From Cyanobacterium sp. Dongsha4 (GTDB taxonomy: Bacteria; Cyanobacteriota; Cyanobacteriia; Cyanobacteriales; Cyanobacteriaceae): DNA of 64,000 nucleotides. The DNA is taken from positions 4,186,086-4,250,085 of the forward strand of contig NZ_CP084098.1 of NCBI RefSeq assembly GCF_036345015.1, read 5' to 3'. The translations under genes were made by a program, and so were the position numbers. Positions 1 to 10,226 of the stretch are shown in pieces (the first letter of the stretch is position 1; every line of letters begins with the position of its first letter). The notes beneath the pieces are model-generated. The model saw only the letters and a list, made by a program, of their open reading frames with translations, made no database searches and was not told the DNA's origin.

Positions 1-1869
1 GATGACGTTAATGGGGATGGTTTCGATGACTTCATGATTGGTGCTCCGGGGAATAACGATGAGCTAAGTTATGTTCTCTTTGGCAGTGACTTTAATCAGA
101 CAGTTAATCAAACGGGAACTATTGGCGATGATGTCATGCTCGGTACACCCACAGGAGAAAGTTTTGTTGCAGGGCAAGGAGATGACCAAATTTACGCCAA
201 TGGCGGTTTAGATGTGGTTTATGCGGGGACAGGAGATGACTTTGTTTCCGTTGCTGACACCTATTTTCGTCGCTTAGATGGAGGGGCGGGGTTAGATGTT
301 TTAGAATTACATGGTTATAACGGACAAGATTGGGATATTACCACACTTGCTCCGGGAGTAAGGGTTCAAGACTTTGAAGTAATTAATATTCTCGATTATG
401 GAGCTAATACGTTAACTCTTAATTCCGTGAGTGTTACTAATTTATTGAGTAACAACACCCTTATTGTTTTGATGGATAGCGTTGATAGCCTCATTTTAAG
501 TGATGATTTTAGTTCAGCAGGAACTACTTATCAATATGGTGATAAATACTATCAATATACTTCTGATATTTCAGCGGCGATAGTTTTAGTCAACCAAGCC
601 AACGCTCCAACCTACACAGCCCCTAGCAACAATCGTCCTGCTCCAATCCTACCCTCTGTCGATGAAGATGTTAGTTTAAACTCCCTCAGTGATTTTACAT
701 CCGATTCTCCATCACAATCTCTTCTTTCTAATCCTAATGCTCCGACCCAATTATTTGTTAGCAATCCTAAGAGTTCAGAAAACCAAGGCAGTGTTGATTT
801 TAAAATTGAACGAACGGGAAATTTAGATAAGTATGTGGAAATTAGTTATCTAACTCAAGATGGAAGGGCAAAAAGTGGCAGAAACTATAATTCTGTAGCA
901 GGTAAAGCAATATTCAGCCCGGGAGAAAGCACTATTACTGTGTCTGTCCCTTTAATACTCGATGATGTTTATACGGGTACAAGAGATTTTGGTTTGTTAG
1001 TGACTCTTGAAGAAGAAAGTTTCAATCCTCTAACTAATGAATTTCATCTGTCTGTAGATTCTACCGATGGACAAATCCGTAATTGGAATCACATCATCAA
1101 TGATCAGCCTCTCAGTGTTATAGATGGACAGTTAGAATTTCGTGTGACTACTACAGATGGTAAAGGAACAATAAAAATCTATTTTGACTGCGATCGAGAT
1201 TTTAATAGTTATTATGCCTTCAATAACGAAACTCAAACCTATCAGGCATTTGAATTTAATGGTGATATGGGGGCAGAATTATTTGATGAGGATAATGATG
1301 GTCATTATGAGGGAGTTATTTTACAGGTTCAAGATGGTAGCGAATACGATTTAGATGGAGCTGAAAATGGGATTGTTCTCCAACGAGGATTTTTTGCTAA
1401 AGGCGATCGCCCCTTAGTTACTTTAAATCAACCTATGTACCGTTTTCGCAATACTAGCTATGATACTGGAGTTTATCTTTATGCAGGGACAACAGAAAGT
1501 GTTTCTATTCGGGAAAACTATCCCAATTTTGTGGAGGAAGGATTAGCTTTTTATGTTTCCACAACTCCTCAAGATGGTTTAATTGCTTTTAATCGTTTCC
1601 AAAATATGAATTTACCCGGTGCTTACCTATACGCAGGAGAAAGTGAAAGTGAGTCTATTCGAAGAAATTACCCTAATTTTGTGGAAGAGGGAATTGCCTT
1701 TTATGCTTATCCTCAAGGTTCACAAATAGCAGATCAAATTTCTCGTTTCCAAAATAGTAGTTTACCCGGTACATATCTTTATACAGGTCAACCTGAAACA
1801 GATAGTGTCATCAACAACTATTCTAATTTCAATCTTGAAGGAATTGCGTTTGAAGCGATTTTAACTTAA
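1..1869 (+). CDS. Large Ca-binding surface protein, C-terminal part (5' end outside window)
   Basis: The reading frame is open from base 1, so the gene begins upstream and only about the last 622 residues are visible. The first residues (DVNGDGFDDFMIGAP) are an FG-GAP/integrin-alpha Ca-binding loop. Next comes an RTX-like stretch (GDDVMLGTPTGE, GQGDDQIYANGG, AGTGDDF), then a Calx-beta-like domain beginning near SNPKSSENQGSVDF. The last 145 residues are three copies of a roughly 40-residue repeat of the form RFxN-xxxxGxYLYAGxxExxSIxxNYPNFVEEGIAFYA, starting at 1438, 1591 and 1741. The same triple repeat ends two other proteins in this window. FG-GAP, RTX and Calx-beta combinations are typical of secreted or surface cyanobacterial proteins. 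Secretion route and ligand are not shown by the sequence. Confidence 0.85.
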   Translation, partial: DDVNGDGFDDFMIGAPGNNDELSYVLFGSDFNQTVNQTGTIGDDVMLGTPTGESFVAGQGDDQIYANGGLDVVYAGTGDDFVSVADTYFRRLDGGAGLDVLELHGYNGQDWDITTLAPGVRVQDFEVINILDYGANTLTLNSVSVTNLLSNNTLIVLMDSVDSLILSDDFSSAGTTYQYGDKYYQYTSDISAAIVLVNQANAPTYTAPSNNRPAPILPSVDEDVSLNSLSDFTSDSPSQSLLSNPNAPTQLFVSNPKSSENQGSVDFKIERTGNLDKYVEISYLTQDGRAKSGRNYNSVAGKAIFSPGESTITVSVPLILDDVYTGTRDFGLLVTLEEESFNPLTNEFHLSVDSTDGQIRNWNHIINDQPLSVIDGQLEFRVTTTDGKGTIKIYFDCDRDFNSYYAFNNETQTYQAFEFNGDMGAELFDEDNDGHYEGVILQVQDGSEYDLDGAENGIVLQRGFFAKGDRPLVTLNQPMYRFRNTSYDTGVYLYAGTTESVSIRENYPNFVEEGLAFYVSTTPQDGLIAFNRFQNMNLPGAYLYAGESESESIRRNYPNFVEEGIAFYAYPQGSQIADQISRFQNSSLPGTYLYTGQPETDSVINNYSNFNLEGIAFEAILT

Positions 1870-1969
1870 ACTCAAATTTTGCCTATTTGATTTGTAAATA
1901 TTTTGAACTATTACCTGTTACCTAACCTCTTGATACCAGTTTTTCAGCAAATCCTAATTAATTATTAGA

Positions 1970-2000
1970 AAAAAGTATCTCCTCTCCGATGGGAGAGGGG
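1970..2000. repeat. GC-rich hairpin after the surface-protein gene
   Basis: CCTCTCC (1981-1987) pairs with GGAGAGG (1992-1998) across a short loop. No T-run follows closely, so it may be a dispersed palindromic repeat rather than an intrinsic terminator. Confidence 0.35.
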
Positions 2001-2060
2001 TTAGGGAGAGGACAAAAAGTGTTTTTTATTTATTCAAAATGCCTTCAGAAATTTCCCATT

Positions 2061-2762
2061 TTAATGGGTATCAAAAACATAAATTTGTTTAGCGACCAAA
2101 AAACGAATAGGTAAATAATCCGTCAAACTATTAGCAATAAATATAGCTTCCTCATAATTATTGGTTGTAGTTACTGTTAAAGATAAACCATAATTTACCC
2201 CTAAAGGATCAATTAAAATAAAATAACGATTATCCGTTTGTAAATATTGTTGAGAATAATTAGATTTTATTTCTTCTAAACAGTTTGTTATTACTTCGTT
2301 ATCATTGATATGAACTTGTGTTTCTTGTTGAGTGGTATAGAGTTTTTCTAAGGTATAAACAATAAAACCATAATCTAAACAAGGACAATAATAAGGATCA
2401 AAAGGAGAATTTTTATACAATAAAGAGAATTTATTATTACTATAAAAAAAATATAAATTTTCTGTTGTTTCTGCAAAATCAAAAGGTTTTTCTTTTAAAA
2501 ATAAAGGAGAATTATCAGTAAAATTACCTTCTTTCATCCAATACCGAGAATCATCTATTAACCCCTCTTCAACATCAATAAAATATTCTGGTTGTTCCAC
2601 CAATTCTTCCAAATGAGCAATTAAAATTCTAGCTTGTCCTCGTCTGCTGAGAAAATTTTTTTCCTCAATTAACTCATCACAGTTTTTTTTAATTAACCAT
2701 AAAATTTCTTCAATTTCGGGATTTAAGCGAGGTTGTAAAGGATCATATTTTTTGTCCATCAT
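2061..2762 (-). CDS. Hypothetical protein, 233 aa
   Basis: I do not recognise this protein. It is 233 residues, acidic and aromatic-rich, with no signal peptide or membrane segment. The N-terminal third looks helical (PEIEEILWLIKKNCDELIEE). Its start lies 20 bp after the stop of the upstream TPR gene on the same strand, so the two are probably co-transcribed and may work together. No catalytic motif is visible. The frame is long, has a plausible start and is undisturbed, so it is very likely a real gene. Confidence 0.7.
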   Translation of the reverse strand: MMDKKYDPLQPRLNPEIEEILWLIKKNCDELIEEKNFLSRRGQARILIAHLEELVEQPEYFIDVEEGLIDDSRYWMKEGNFTDNSPLFLKEKPFDFAETTENLYFFYSNNKFSLLYKNSPFDPYYCPCLDYGFIVYTLEKLYTTQQETQVHINDNEVITNCLEEIKSNYSQQYLQTDNRYFILIDPLGVNYGLSLTVTTTNNYEEAIFIANSLTDYLPIRFLVAKQIYVFDTH

Positions 2763-2782
2763 AAATTTTTTTAGTCACTATC

Positions 2783-4411
2783 TTATCTTGGTTTCGTATT
2801 CCAAGGATCTATGGACATTTTATCAAAGTTGTTTTCTTTTGGTACTTTAATAAGATCATTATTCACTATTACTTTGTTATCATCTTCATGATGTTCTTTT
2901 TCTGGTAACAAATCTGATGTTATTTCTGGAGTGAATTGTTCAGGTTTTTTTAATTGACTTTTTCCCTTGATATTTTGATTATATTCTGGATTATCTTTAT
3001 TATCTTTTCTTTGTTTTTGTTGTTGTAAATATTCTAGTAAAAATTGCTTGTTATATTTAGCTTGTATAAATTCATTATCTAGTTCACAGGCTTTGTCATA
3101 GTGAATAATTGCTTGTCTATATTTACCTAAATCTACATAAATAATTGCTAAATTATAATAGGCTTTTACATAATTTGGTACTAAATTAATGGCTGATTTA
3201 TAGTTATAAATTGCCTGATTTATTTCCCCTAAATCGTTATAGATGATTGCTAAATTATAATAGGCTTTAGCCAGAGAGGGATTTAACTGTAATGCTTTTT
3301 TATAATCTTCTAATGCACCCTCTTTATCTCCCAATTCATAGCGAATATTTCCCCTATTATAAAACCCTTGGTAAAGATTGTTATTTAAAATAAGTACTTG
3401 GGAATAGTCCTCAAAAGCCTTTAATAAACTATTTGTTTTTTCATAACATAAAGCTCTTCTGTAGTAAGCATAAATGGAAAGAGGATTAATTTTTATTTCT
3501 TCTGTATAATCTGATATTGCTTCTTGATAATTTTGTATTTTATATTTTATATAACCTCGCCAATGATAAGCCAAATCATAATTAGGATATATAATAATAG
3601 CTTGATTAAGATCTGCTAATGCTCCTTGTTGGCTACCTATTTTCCATTTTGCGATCGCTCTTAATAAATAAACTTTATAATCGATAGAATTATTTTTTAA
3701 AACTTGATCATAGCAGTAAATAGCACTTAAATAATCACCATGATTGTTATGTAAACTAGCCTGTTTTAAATAGTCATATTTTTGATCTAAATAAGATGTT
3801 AAATAAAATTTTAACCCTCCCATATATAACAGATGAGAAAATGAAAAAGTGAATCTATTTTGCTTTTTAGAAATACTTAAGGTGTAGGTAGGTAAAAATC
3901 CAGCAAAAATAATCTTATATGGACTTTTGTTTAATGTTAAATCTCTCTCAGAAAAAACACATAATACAACTTGATTGTTTTTAACTTCTTCTGGGGTAAA
4001 AAACCATTTGACATCAGCAAAGTCAGCAATATTTACAGAATCACCTATGACTAATTTGACGATAATACGAAAGTTATGATTATCCTTTAATGCGAGAATC
4101 AAAAAATCATCAAGAAAATGTTGTTCTGGATTTACTTCCACTAGCAAATCGCCAAAACTTAAATTAACACAGTATTTTATCAGTTTATTTTTAAAGATAT
4201 TTTCCTTTAATTGACTATCATGATTTTCTAAGGTTTCTTGTAATTTTTCTGCTAATTTTTCAGAAGATTGAATCAGAGGAATAGCTTTATTTTTATCAAT
4301 AACAAAAGACTCTCCAAATACACCCTTAAAACGATGAGACAAAAAATGTTCTGATTTAAGACGGTGAATGAAGTCTTCTTGTTGACTTTTGAGTAGAGCA
4401 ACCCAGTCCAT
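2783..4411 (-). CDS. TPR-repeat protein, 542 aa
   Basis: Residues roughly 215-430 form a run of about six tetratricopeptide repeats with the usual pattern (for example AYYNLAIIYNDLGEINQAI, AYYHRA-like and GFYNRGNIRYELGDKEGAL). TPRs are protein-binding scaffolds. The first 210 residues are a separate region without a recognised family. The last 80 residues are charged and low-complexity, probably disordered. There is no signal peptide, so it is probably cytoplasmic. It lies 20 bp upstream of the hypothetical gene ending at 2061, forming a likely two-gene unit. The binding partner cannot be told from the sequence. Confidence 0.85.
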   Translation of the reverse strand: MDWVALLKSQQEDFIHRLKSEHFLSHRFKGVFGESFVIDKNKAIPLIQSSEKLAEKLQETLENHDSQLKENIFKNKLIKYCVNLSFGDLLVEVNPEQHFLDDFLILALKDNHNFRIIVKLVIGDSVNIADFADVKWFFTPEEVKNNQVVLCVFSERDLTLNKSPYKIIFAGFLPTYTLSISKKQNRFTFSFSHLLYMGGLKFYLTSYLDQKYDYLKQASLHNNHGDYLSAIYCYDQVLKNNSIDYKVYLLRAIAKWKIGSQQGALADLNQAIIIYPNYDLAYHWRGYIKYKIQNYQEAISDYTEEIKINPLSIYAYYRRALCYEKTNSLLKAFEDYSQVLILNNNLYQGFYNRGNIRYELGDKEGALEDYKKALQLNPSLAKAYYNLAIIYNDLGEINQAIYNYKSAINLVPNYVKAYYNLAIIYVDLGKYRQAIIHYDKACELDNEFIQAKYNKQFLLEYLQQQKQRKDNKDNPEYNQNIKGKSQLKKPEQFTPEITSDLLPEKEHHEDDNKVIVNNDLIKVPKENNFDKMSIDPWNTKPR

Positions 4412-4752
4412 AGTTTTTAATTAGACATCATCTTTCCTAGTTAATAAGTAATACGATTAGATGGGGAAATCGGGGCTTAGGGTATTGGAGTATAGGGGTA
4501 TTAAGGGATTGGGGAGAAACGAGTTAGGAGTTAGGAGTTAGGAGTTAGGAGTTAGGAGTTAGGAGTTAGGAGTTAGGGGTTAGGGGTATTGTGTTAGGGG
4601 ATTAGAAGAAACTAATTCTTAAAGTGCCGAAGTTACTTACTAATTACTAATGGTTTATTACCTTTGCCCCTTGCCCTTTTAACTTTGCCCTTTTAACTTT
4701 GCCCCTCACCCTTTTAACTTTGCCATTCCTTATATGATAGCTAACACCTGAA
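4412..4752. other. Gene-free stretch with two kinds of tandem repeat
   Basis: This 341-bp stretch lies between the TPR gene and ftn2, both on the minus strand. It holds a heptamer array (4521-4583) and a pyrimidine-rich run with several copies of CTTTTAACTTTGCC at about 4665-4727. No gene or clear promoter was recognised. Confidence 0.6.
4521..4583. repeat. Heptamer tandem array, (GAGTTAG)8 plus one variant
   Basis: Eight perfect consecutive GAGTTAG units (4521-4576) are followed by one GGGTTAG (4577-4583) and then degenerate copies. Tandem heptamers of this sort are known in cyanobacteria as short tandemly repeated repetitive (STRR) sequences. Confidence 0.95.
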
Positions 4753-6876
4753 TTATAAAACTTTAATTTCTTGAATCAACCATTTATCACCCTCTTTTAC
4801 TAAAGAATACTCCACTAATAACCGTTCTTCATAAGAAAATCTGGGTTTTAATGCACCGTTTTGATAATATTGAGATTTTTCCCACACTTCGGCTTTAATA
4901 ATGGCTTCTGTCGTATTTTGGGGGTTAACTTCTGCTGACTGTATTTTAATATCATGTTCATAACGTCTATAAGCATTAATTCTTCTTAAAGCATTACCAT
5001 TGGCAATCCACACGGAAGCAAGGGGTTGAGAAAGCACCTGATTGAGTAGGATAAAATTATAATTAGGCCCTGTGGCTTCTTGTTTGGCATTTAGCCATCC
5101 TGCAATAATTTCTGATGCTTTTTCTGGAGTTAATTGATTTTGTAAATTCTCTTTAATTAACTCTTTTTCTGGGGAAGGTAATTCAATTAAAGGTTCTGAC
5201 AGGGGTATATTCAAGGGTTCAGATTTTGGTTTAAATAAGATTTTAACAGCTAAAAATGCGATCGCAGTTGAAAGAATTAAGCCAATTAAGGGGACAAAAA
5301 CAGGATTTTTGTACCAAGGAGATAAATTTCGGGGCGTTGACTTAGCAACAGATGGTGTCTCTTCCTCCGAATCTGTTTCCATTTCTGCATCGAGAAAATC
5401 ACCAAAACCGATTAAATCCTCTGAAGGGGATAATTCATCCTCTACCAACAAAGATGTGGTTTGCTTTTCTTCCTCTGCTTCTATTACTTGAGTATTGGCA
5501 ATGTGGGATTGGTTTTCTTGTGTGTTATCGTCAATAATCTTTTCTTCCTCGCTGGTAGATAAGGTTGATGCAGAATAATTAACTTGTGAGATATTGTTAA
5601 CTTCTACAGAAGGGGAAGATTCGTTTAAGAATTCTGTTTCATTAATTAAAGGAGGAGAGATGCTTTCTAAATAATTTTGTACTTTCTCATCCGCAAAGTA
5701 GGCTTGTAAAGAAGAATCCACATCCCTTAAACCTTTAAATTGGGGAAAAACTTCTGTTTGTAACCATTTTTCCGTATAAACACACAATCCGGGTAATAAA
5801 TCGGGAGAATTAGCCGATATTTCTTGAATACGTGCGATCGCATCTTTTTCTTTACTCTGACTTAGGGAAAACTCCGCCTCAGTAGTCTGTCCTAATAATA
5901 AAGCACAAATAGACTGCTCTAAATAAACATCTTGATGAATAGTTAAAGAAATTAAATTATTTTTTGCCTTAATAATTAAATCAGGTTTTCTTTCAGTAAA
6001 TCCTCTCGCCAAACAAGCATAAGCAGTTAAATAAGCCGCCGCAGGAGAGGGTCTTTTTGCCTCATTTTCAAATAAAATTTGTTGCTCTTCTGCTGTTAAA
6101 TAAACTCTAATTTGTTGTATAAAACGTAAAAAACTATCAACATTTAATCCAGAATCATCAATTTTTTGACTCTCAATACCTCCCCTAACATTCAACATTT
6201 CCTGAAGCAAATTAAGAGCTTTTTCTCTATCTTCTTTTATTTCATTTTCTCTAGTTAATAATTCTAAAATTTCATAGGGTTTTAATTTTCCTAAATCTTG
6301 CTTAATTTCCTTTTTTAAAGGCTGAAATAAATCTTCTTGATTTAAAAGATTATAAGACTTTTGCAAATAATTAGCCGCTAATTCATATTCTTTATCTTGC
6401 CACTTCTCTCTTGCTAATTCTAAATAGGCTAAAACCGCCGTTAAAATTAAATCTTGCCAAATAAAATCAATTTCTCCTTTGTTATCCGTTAAATCTTCTA
6501 GGTTATTTTTATCTTCAAGGTAGGGTGTTGCTAATCTTAAAACTAATTCAAAATCTCCTAAATCATAAAGAATAATTAACGCCCCTACTAACAAATCATT
6601 GGTAATTTCTACCGTAACTTCTTCCGATGTTTCAAGAAAAATATCCTCTTGGGATTCTTTCGTAAATAGAGATGACTCATATTCTAGGCGCGATTCTTCA
6701 TCTTTTAAGACATCATAAGCAACTTTAAGTAAGTTCTGACGAGAGGTGATGCCATATTCACTATAACCCTCATGGGGTAACTGAAGCAAACGATCTTCAT
6801 AGGCTTGATTAATTAAATCTGAATCCGCCTGAAGGGGGACTCCGAGAATACGAAAGTAATCTAAGGATATTTGCAC
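4753..6876 (-). CDS. ftn2: Ftn2/ZipN (ARC6-type) cell division protein
   Basis: This 707-residue protein has the full architecture of cyanobacterial Ftn2/ZipN, the homologue of plastid ARC6. The N-terminus is J-like (DYFRILGVPLQADSDLINQAY) but lacks the HPD tripeptide needed to stimulate Hsp70. A long helical region follows. One membrane segment lies near residues 520-545 (PVFVPLIGLILSTAIAFLAV). The last ~125 residues form the ARC6-like IMS/DUF4101 domain (ending LVEYSLVKEGDKWLIQEIKVL). Family knowledge: the protein anchors and stabilises the FtsZ ring at the inner membrane, with the C-terminal domain facing the periplasm. It appears to be a single transcription unit, with a repeat-rich gap downstream and a divergent neighbour upstream. 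Confidence 0.92.
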   Translation of the reverse strand: MQISLDYFRILGVPLQADSDLINQAYEDRLLQLPHEGYSEYGITSRQNLLKVAYDVLKDEESRLEYESSLFTKESQEDIFLETSEEVTVEITNDLLVGALIILYDLGDFELVLRLATPYLEDKNNLEDLTDNKGEIDFIWQDLILTAVLAYLELAREKWQDKEYELAANYLQKSYNLLNQEDLFQPLKKEIKQDLGKLKPYEILELLTRENEIKEDREKALNLLQEMLNVRGGIESQKIDDSGLNVDSFLRFIQQIRVYLTAEEQQILFENEAKRPSPAAAYLTAYACLARGFTERKPDLIIKAKNNLISLTIHQDVYLEQSICALLLGQTTEAEFSLSQSKEKDAIARIQEISANSPDLLPGLCVYTEKWLQTEVFPQFKGLRDVDSSLQAYFADEKVQNYLESISPPLINETEFLNESSPSVEVNNISQVNYSASTLSTSEEEKIIDDNTQENQSHIANTQVIEAEEEKQTTSLLVEDELSPSEDLIGFGDFLDAEMETDSEEETPSVAKSTPRNLSPWYKNPVFVPLIGLILSTAIAFLAVKILFKPKSEPLNIPLSEPLIELPSPEKELIKENLQNQLTPEKASEIIAGWLNAKQEATGPNYNFILLNQVLSQPLASVWIANGNALRRINAYRRYEHDIKIQSAEVNPQNTTEAIIKAEVWEKSQYYQNGALKPRFSYEERLLVEYSLVKEGDKWLIQEIKVL

Positions 6877-7038
6877 GACTAACTATAATTAAGATTGCAG
6901 AAGGACATTAATTTACTAACTTGAGATTTTAGCACTGACTATTTGAATTAGAAATTGATTTCCATCGGGATTAAGAAAACTTGTTAACAAATACATAAAA
7001 ATTACTTGGTATGATTAAATGACAATAGCTACCAAATT

Positions 7039-7914
7039 ATGACATCAGAAATGTGGTCAGAAATTATCTCAAAAATTAATCAGAATATTGAGCAAAAATT
7101 TGAAATGTGCGATCACCGCTCTATTGGGGGGGGTTGTATTAATCAAGCCTATCAATTAATTGGCACTCAAGAAAGTTATTTTATTAAATTAAATAGTGCC
7201 TCTAGTTTAGATATGTTTATGGCGGAGGCATTGGGATTAGAGGAAATGTACTCAACCCATACCATTTTAGTACCGAAACCGATTTGTTACGGCATTGCGG
7301 GAAATAATAGCTATATTGTTTTAGAGTATTTTGAATTAGGTAGGGGTAGCTCTCAATCATGGCAACTAATGGGGAAAAAACTAGCACAACTCCATCGCTA
7401 TCAAAAAGAAACCCGTTTCGGTTGGAAAATAAATAATACCATTGGTTCAACTCCTCAGATTAATGATTGGGGGGATAATTGGTCAGAATTTTTTGCAGAA
7501 ACGAGAATTGGCTATCAACTGAAACTAGCTAATCGTAAAGGGGCAAATTTTTCCAATATTGGGGAAATAGTGGCTCAAATTAAAGATATTCTTAGCTATA
7601 GAAACCCAAATCCTTCTCTACTTCACGGTGATTTATGGTCTGGCAATGCCGCTTTTACTGCTGATGGCACACCTACTATTTTTGATCCTGCTTTTTATTA
7701 TGGCGATCGAGAAGCTGATATAGCTATGACAGAATTATTCGGTGGTTTTCCCTCTGACTTTTATCAAGGTTATAACCAAGAATACCCCCTAGATAATGGC
7801 TACCAACAACGAAAAACTATCTACAATCTTTATCATATTCTCAATCACTTTAACCTCTTTGGAGGTGGTTATTTATCTCAAGCAAAATCGATGATTAACA
7901 GAATCATCAAGTAG
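7039..7914 (+). CDS. Fructosamine/ketosamine-3-kinase family protein
   Basis: The 291-residue protein matches the fructosamine-3-kinase family, which resembles aminoglycoside kinases. A glycine-rich N-terminal stretch (RSIGGGCINQAYQL) is followed by IKLN with the ATP-contacting lysine, the catalytic HGDLWSGN (Brenner-type loop), and the metal-binding IFDPAFYYGDREAD. Family members phosphorylate sugars attached to protein amines so that the adducts are released, a repair of glycation. Length is normal for the family. It is a single gene, divergent from ftn2. Confidence 0.9.
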   Translation: MTSEMWSEIISKINQNIEQKFEMCDHRSIGGGCINQAYQLIGTQESYFIKLNSASSLDMFMAEALGLEEMYSTHTILVPKPICYGIAGNNSYIVLEYFELGRGSSQSWQLMGKKLAQLHRYQKETRFGWKINNTIGSTPQINDWGDNWSEFFAETRIGYQLKLANRKGANFSNIGEIVAQIKDILSYRNPNPSLLHGDLWSGNAAFTADGTPTIFDPAFYYGDREADIAMTELFGGFPSDFYQGYNQEYPLDNGYQQRKTIYNLYHILNHFNLFGGGYLSQAKSMINRIIK

Positions 7915-8026
7915 TGAGCAAAGGGGCAAGGGGCAAAAGTGTTTAATTAACTTCCCCTAACACCCCAATACCCTGCAACCTGCAACCTGCAACCTGAAAA
8001 CCGTAACTTTGAACCTAGAGCCAGTA
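7915..8026. repeat. Short repeat cluster: TTTGCCCCTTGCCC-type and (CCTGCAA)3
   Basis: The convergent gap carries a GGGGCAAGGGGCAAAAG motif (complement of the TTTGCCCCTTGCCC repeat seen near 4665 and 14163). It also has three tandem CCTGCAA heptamers at 7972-7992. Confidence 0.8.
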
Positions 8027-9901
8027 TTATCTTTGTCTTAAAAATACTCCGATTCCGTTATGAACTCTGGCAACAGTGGCAGGAGAACGGTCTATAATAG
8101 CTCCGCCGAGGTACATTTGAGTAGAACTTCCTCCATCTAAATTAAGGGCAGAAATAGCCCCCATTCTTTGGAGAATTTGAGCCATTTCGGTAAGGGTGGG
8201 ACCAGCCCCGCCGATTCTACTATGTACGGCAACTAAGAGAATTTTACTTTGATTGTTAACTGCGATCGCACTTCTGGAGGCTTTTTGGGTATTAAAGGCT
8301 TTACTAAAATTTTCCGCTTCCCCGTTTAAAACAATTTGACCATTAAGAAGTAACAGAGGACCTGCCCCCATAATATAAGGATAACTAGCGAAATCTGTAG
8401 GATTAGTATATGTATTGACAGTAACAGAATCATTAAGACTAAATTTGTCCGCTCCTGTTCTAAATTTACGGAACACTAACAGATAACCTTTAGGGGGAAT
8501 ATTAATGCTGTCTTCTCCTGCTTTAACTCCCACAATTTTGTCTCTGATAATGCCATTTTCCACCACTGCAACGATTTCTCCATCACTGAGAGTCGTATAA
8601 TTAAAGCCCCAATTTTCCGTATAACGGGCTAATCCTGCCTGTATATATCCACTATTAACATAATTATTGATGAGGCGATCTCCTCTACCCGTTGTAATAG
8701 TTTCTTCTAATTTAATACGATCAATTTTGACCTCTCCTAAATCATTCCAAGCAATAACCCCCCGATTTAAAATAGGACTCGATAGCCAGTTTTCTCTATC
8801 TTTAATCGCTCCCAATGGTAATTGATTATTGCGATTGAAAAATCCCCCATTAATTCCTGCCATTGCCCCTGAATTTTGAGCAGTAGTTTTTAGAGGTGCT
8901 GTACCAATTATAGTATTACCATTCGTCAACATAGGACGTAAATCCAAATTATAGCTTTTTGTGTTTAAGGTAAGAGATGATACTAAAAACTGGTCTTTAT
9001 TATTATTTATACCGACATATTTTCTACTATAAATAACATCATTATTCCATAATATATCCCTAGAATTAATAGCAGTTGTACTAATATCTACAAATAATAT
9101 ATTCGGGTTAGCAGAAGTAACTTTTAAATTAGAAAAAGCAGGTAAAGTAATGTTAACTAGAGTTTTATTATCTTTACCAGAAATAGTAAATAATTTACTG
9201 TTATTAATGTTTATATTTTGAGGAGTTTCGTCCCCTTCTTCCTCTTGAATGACGGGGTTATTATTATTGGGAGGGAGGCTAGGAAAAAGAGAATTATCCA
9301 CTTGACTATCAAGAGAAATTATCCCCACATCTTTACCTTGACTTACTTGAAAAAAGCTAGGTTGATTCAGTTCAATAATAATTTTTTTACCTTGAGTTTC
9401 TGACACTTCATAAATCTTATTAACTCTACTAGGAGGCAATTTTAAAGCTAAATAAGGATTAATATTATCTATCTCTAAAGAAGTATTTTTAACTAAATCT
9501 GTTATGTCTAAATAACGATAAGGATTAAGAAATTGAGTCGGTAAAATATTACTATAAGCAAACCATTGTACAGGTTGTTTATCTTTATTCGTTGTACTCA
9601 ATAACTCTATGCCTAAATTAGCTTCTGCGGCAAAATCAGCTAAACCTGTATGAATTTCTCCTCCTTGTTGCCATTGTATCCAAGGTAAATTAACATTTTT
9701 ATTATTAATAATTACTTCGTTACCTTTATTAACTACGTTTAAAATCTCATCTTGTGTAATTTGAGGGAAAACATCTTGAGCAAAAACACCTCTAAAAAAT
9801 TTTCCTTGAACGAAAAGAGGAAATCCACTAATCAAATTTACAAAAAAAAGAGACGTAATAAAAAGAATTAAAAACTTAGACTTTATCAAAGTTAATTTCA
9901 T
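8027..9901 (-). CDS. Secreted phosphodiester-glycosidase (NAGPA) domain protein
   Basis: The C-terminal ~270 residues match the NAGPA/phosphodiester glycosidase (DUF2233) domain: INGGFFN, a MGAGPLLL segment, AIAVNNQSKILLVAV and ALNLDGGSSTQMYLGG. The family removes GlcNAc from phosphodiester-linked sugars and in bacteria is often linked to exopolysaccharide. About 300 residues of uncharacterised region precede the domain. I chose the start at 9901, not the in-frame ATG at 10039, for two reasons. It is preceded by a good Shine-Dalgarno (AGGAAAG), and it gives a signal peptide (SKFLILFITSLFFVNLIS). The protein is then 624 residues and exported. It is convergent with the fructosamine-kinase-like gene. 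Confidence 0.85.
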   Translation of the reverse strand: MKLTLIKSKFLILFITSLFFVNLISGFPLFVQGKFFRGVFAQDVFPQITQDEILNVVNKGNEVIINNKNVNLPWIQWQQGGEIHTGLADFAAEANLGIELLSTTNKDKQPVQWFAYSNILPTQFLNPYRYLDITDLVKNTSLEIDNINPYLALKLPPSRVNKIYEVSETQGKKIIIELNQPSFFQVSQGKDVGIISLDSQVDNSLFPSLPPNNNNPVIQEEEGDETPQNININNSKLFTISGKDNKTLVNITLPAFSNLKVTSANPNILFVDISTTAINSRDILWNNDVIYSRKYVGINNNKDQFLVSSLTLNTKSYNLDLRPMLTNGNTIIGTAPLKTTAQNSGAMAGINGGFFNRNNQLPLGAIKDRENWLSSPILNRGVIAWNDLGEVKIDRIKLEETITTGRGDRLINNYVNSGYIQAGLARYTENWGFNYTTLSDGEIVAVVENGIIRDKIVGVKAGEDSINIPPKGYLLVFRKFRTGADKFSLNDSVTVNTYTNPTDFASYPYIMGAGPLLLLNGQIVLNGEAENFSKAFNTQKASRSAIAVNNQSKILLVAVHSRIGGAGPTLTEMAQILQRMGAISALNLDGGSSTQMYLGGAIIDRSPATVARVHNGIGVFLRQR

Positions 9902-10226
9902 AATGACTTTCCTGAGTTTAACTAGGTAGCTCAAACTAAATAAATAAAAGTTTGTAATTACCCCTTTAGGGGTTTTAAAAGTTTGATATATGAGGGTTTT
10001 AGCCCTAGATACTAATACTGTGCCACTGATACTTTTCATGGAGGAGAATAACTTATAAATCTCTCCATTTTTAGACCCAAATTTAGCTCCTTAGTTCCAT
10101 CTTTTCATCTCTATAACTAAATTTTTTACAAACTAAATATTATTTAGACAACAAAAAAATGTATTAATATTTTTTACCAGATGATTAATGAATAAAATAA
10201 GTCAAATGGGTCTTAACTTTAAATGG
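9902..10226. other. Gap upstream of the NAGPA-domain gene
   Basis: Taking the preferred start at 9901 leaves 325 bp of AT-rich sequence. An upstream in-frame ATG at 10039 exists but has neither a good ribosome site nor a signal peptide. Nothing else was recognised. Confidence 0.4.

Noticed and set aside
9902..10039. Longer N-terminus for the NAGPA-domain protein
   Set aside because: The extra 46 residues put the signal peptide in the interior; the ATG at 9901 has a good Shine-Dalgarno and gives a proper signal.
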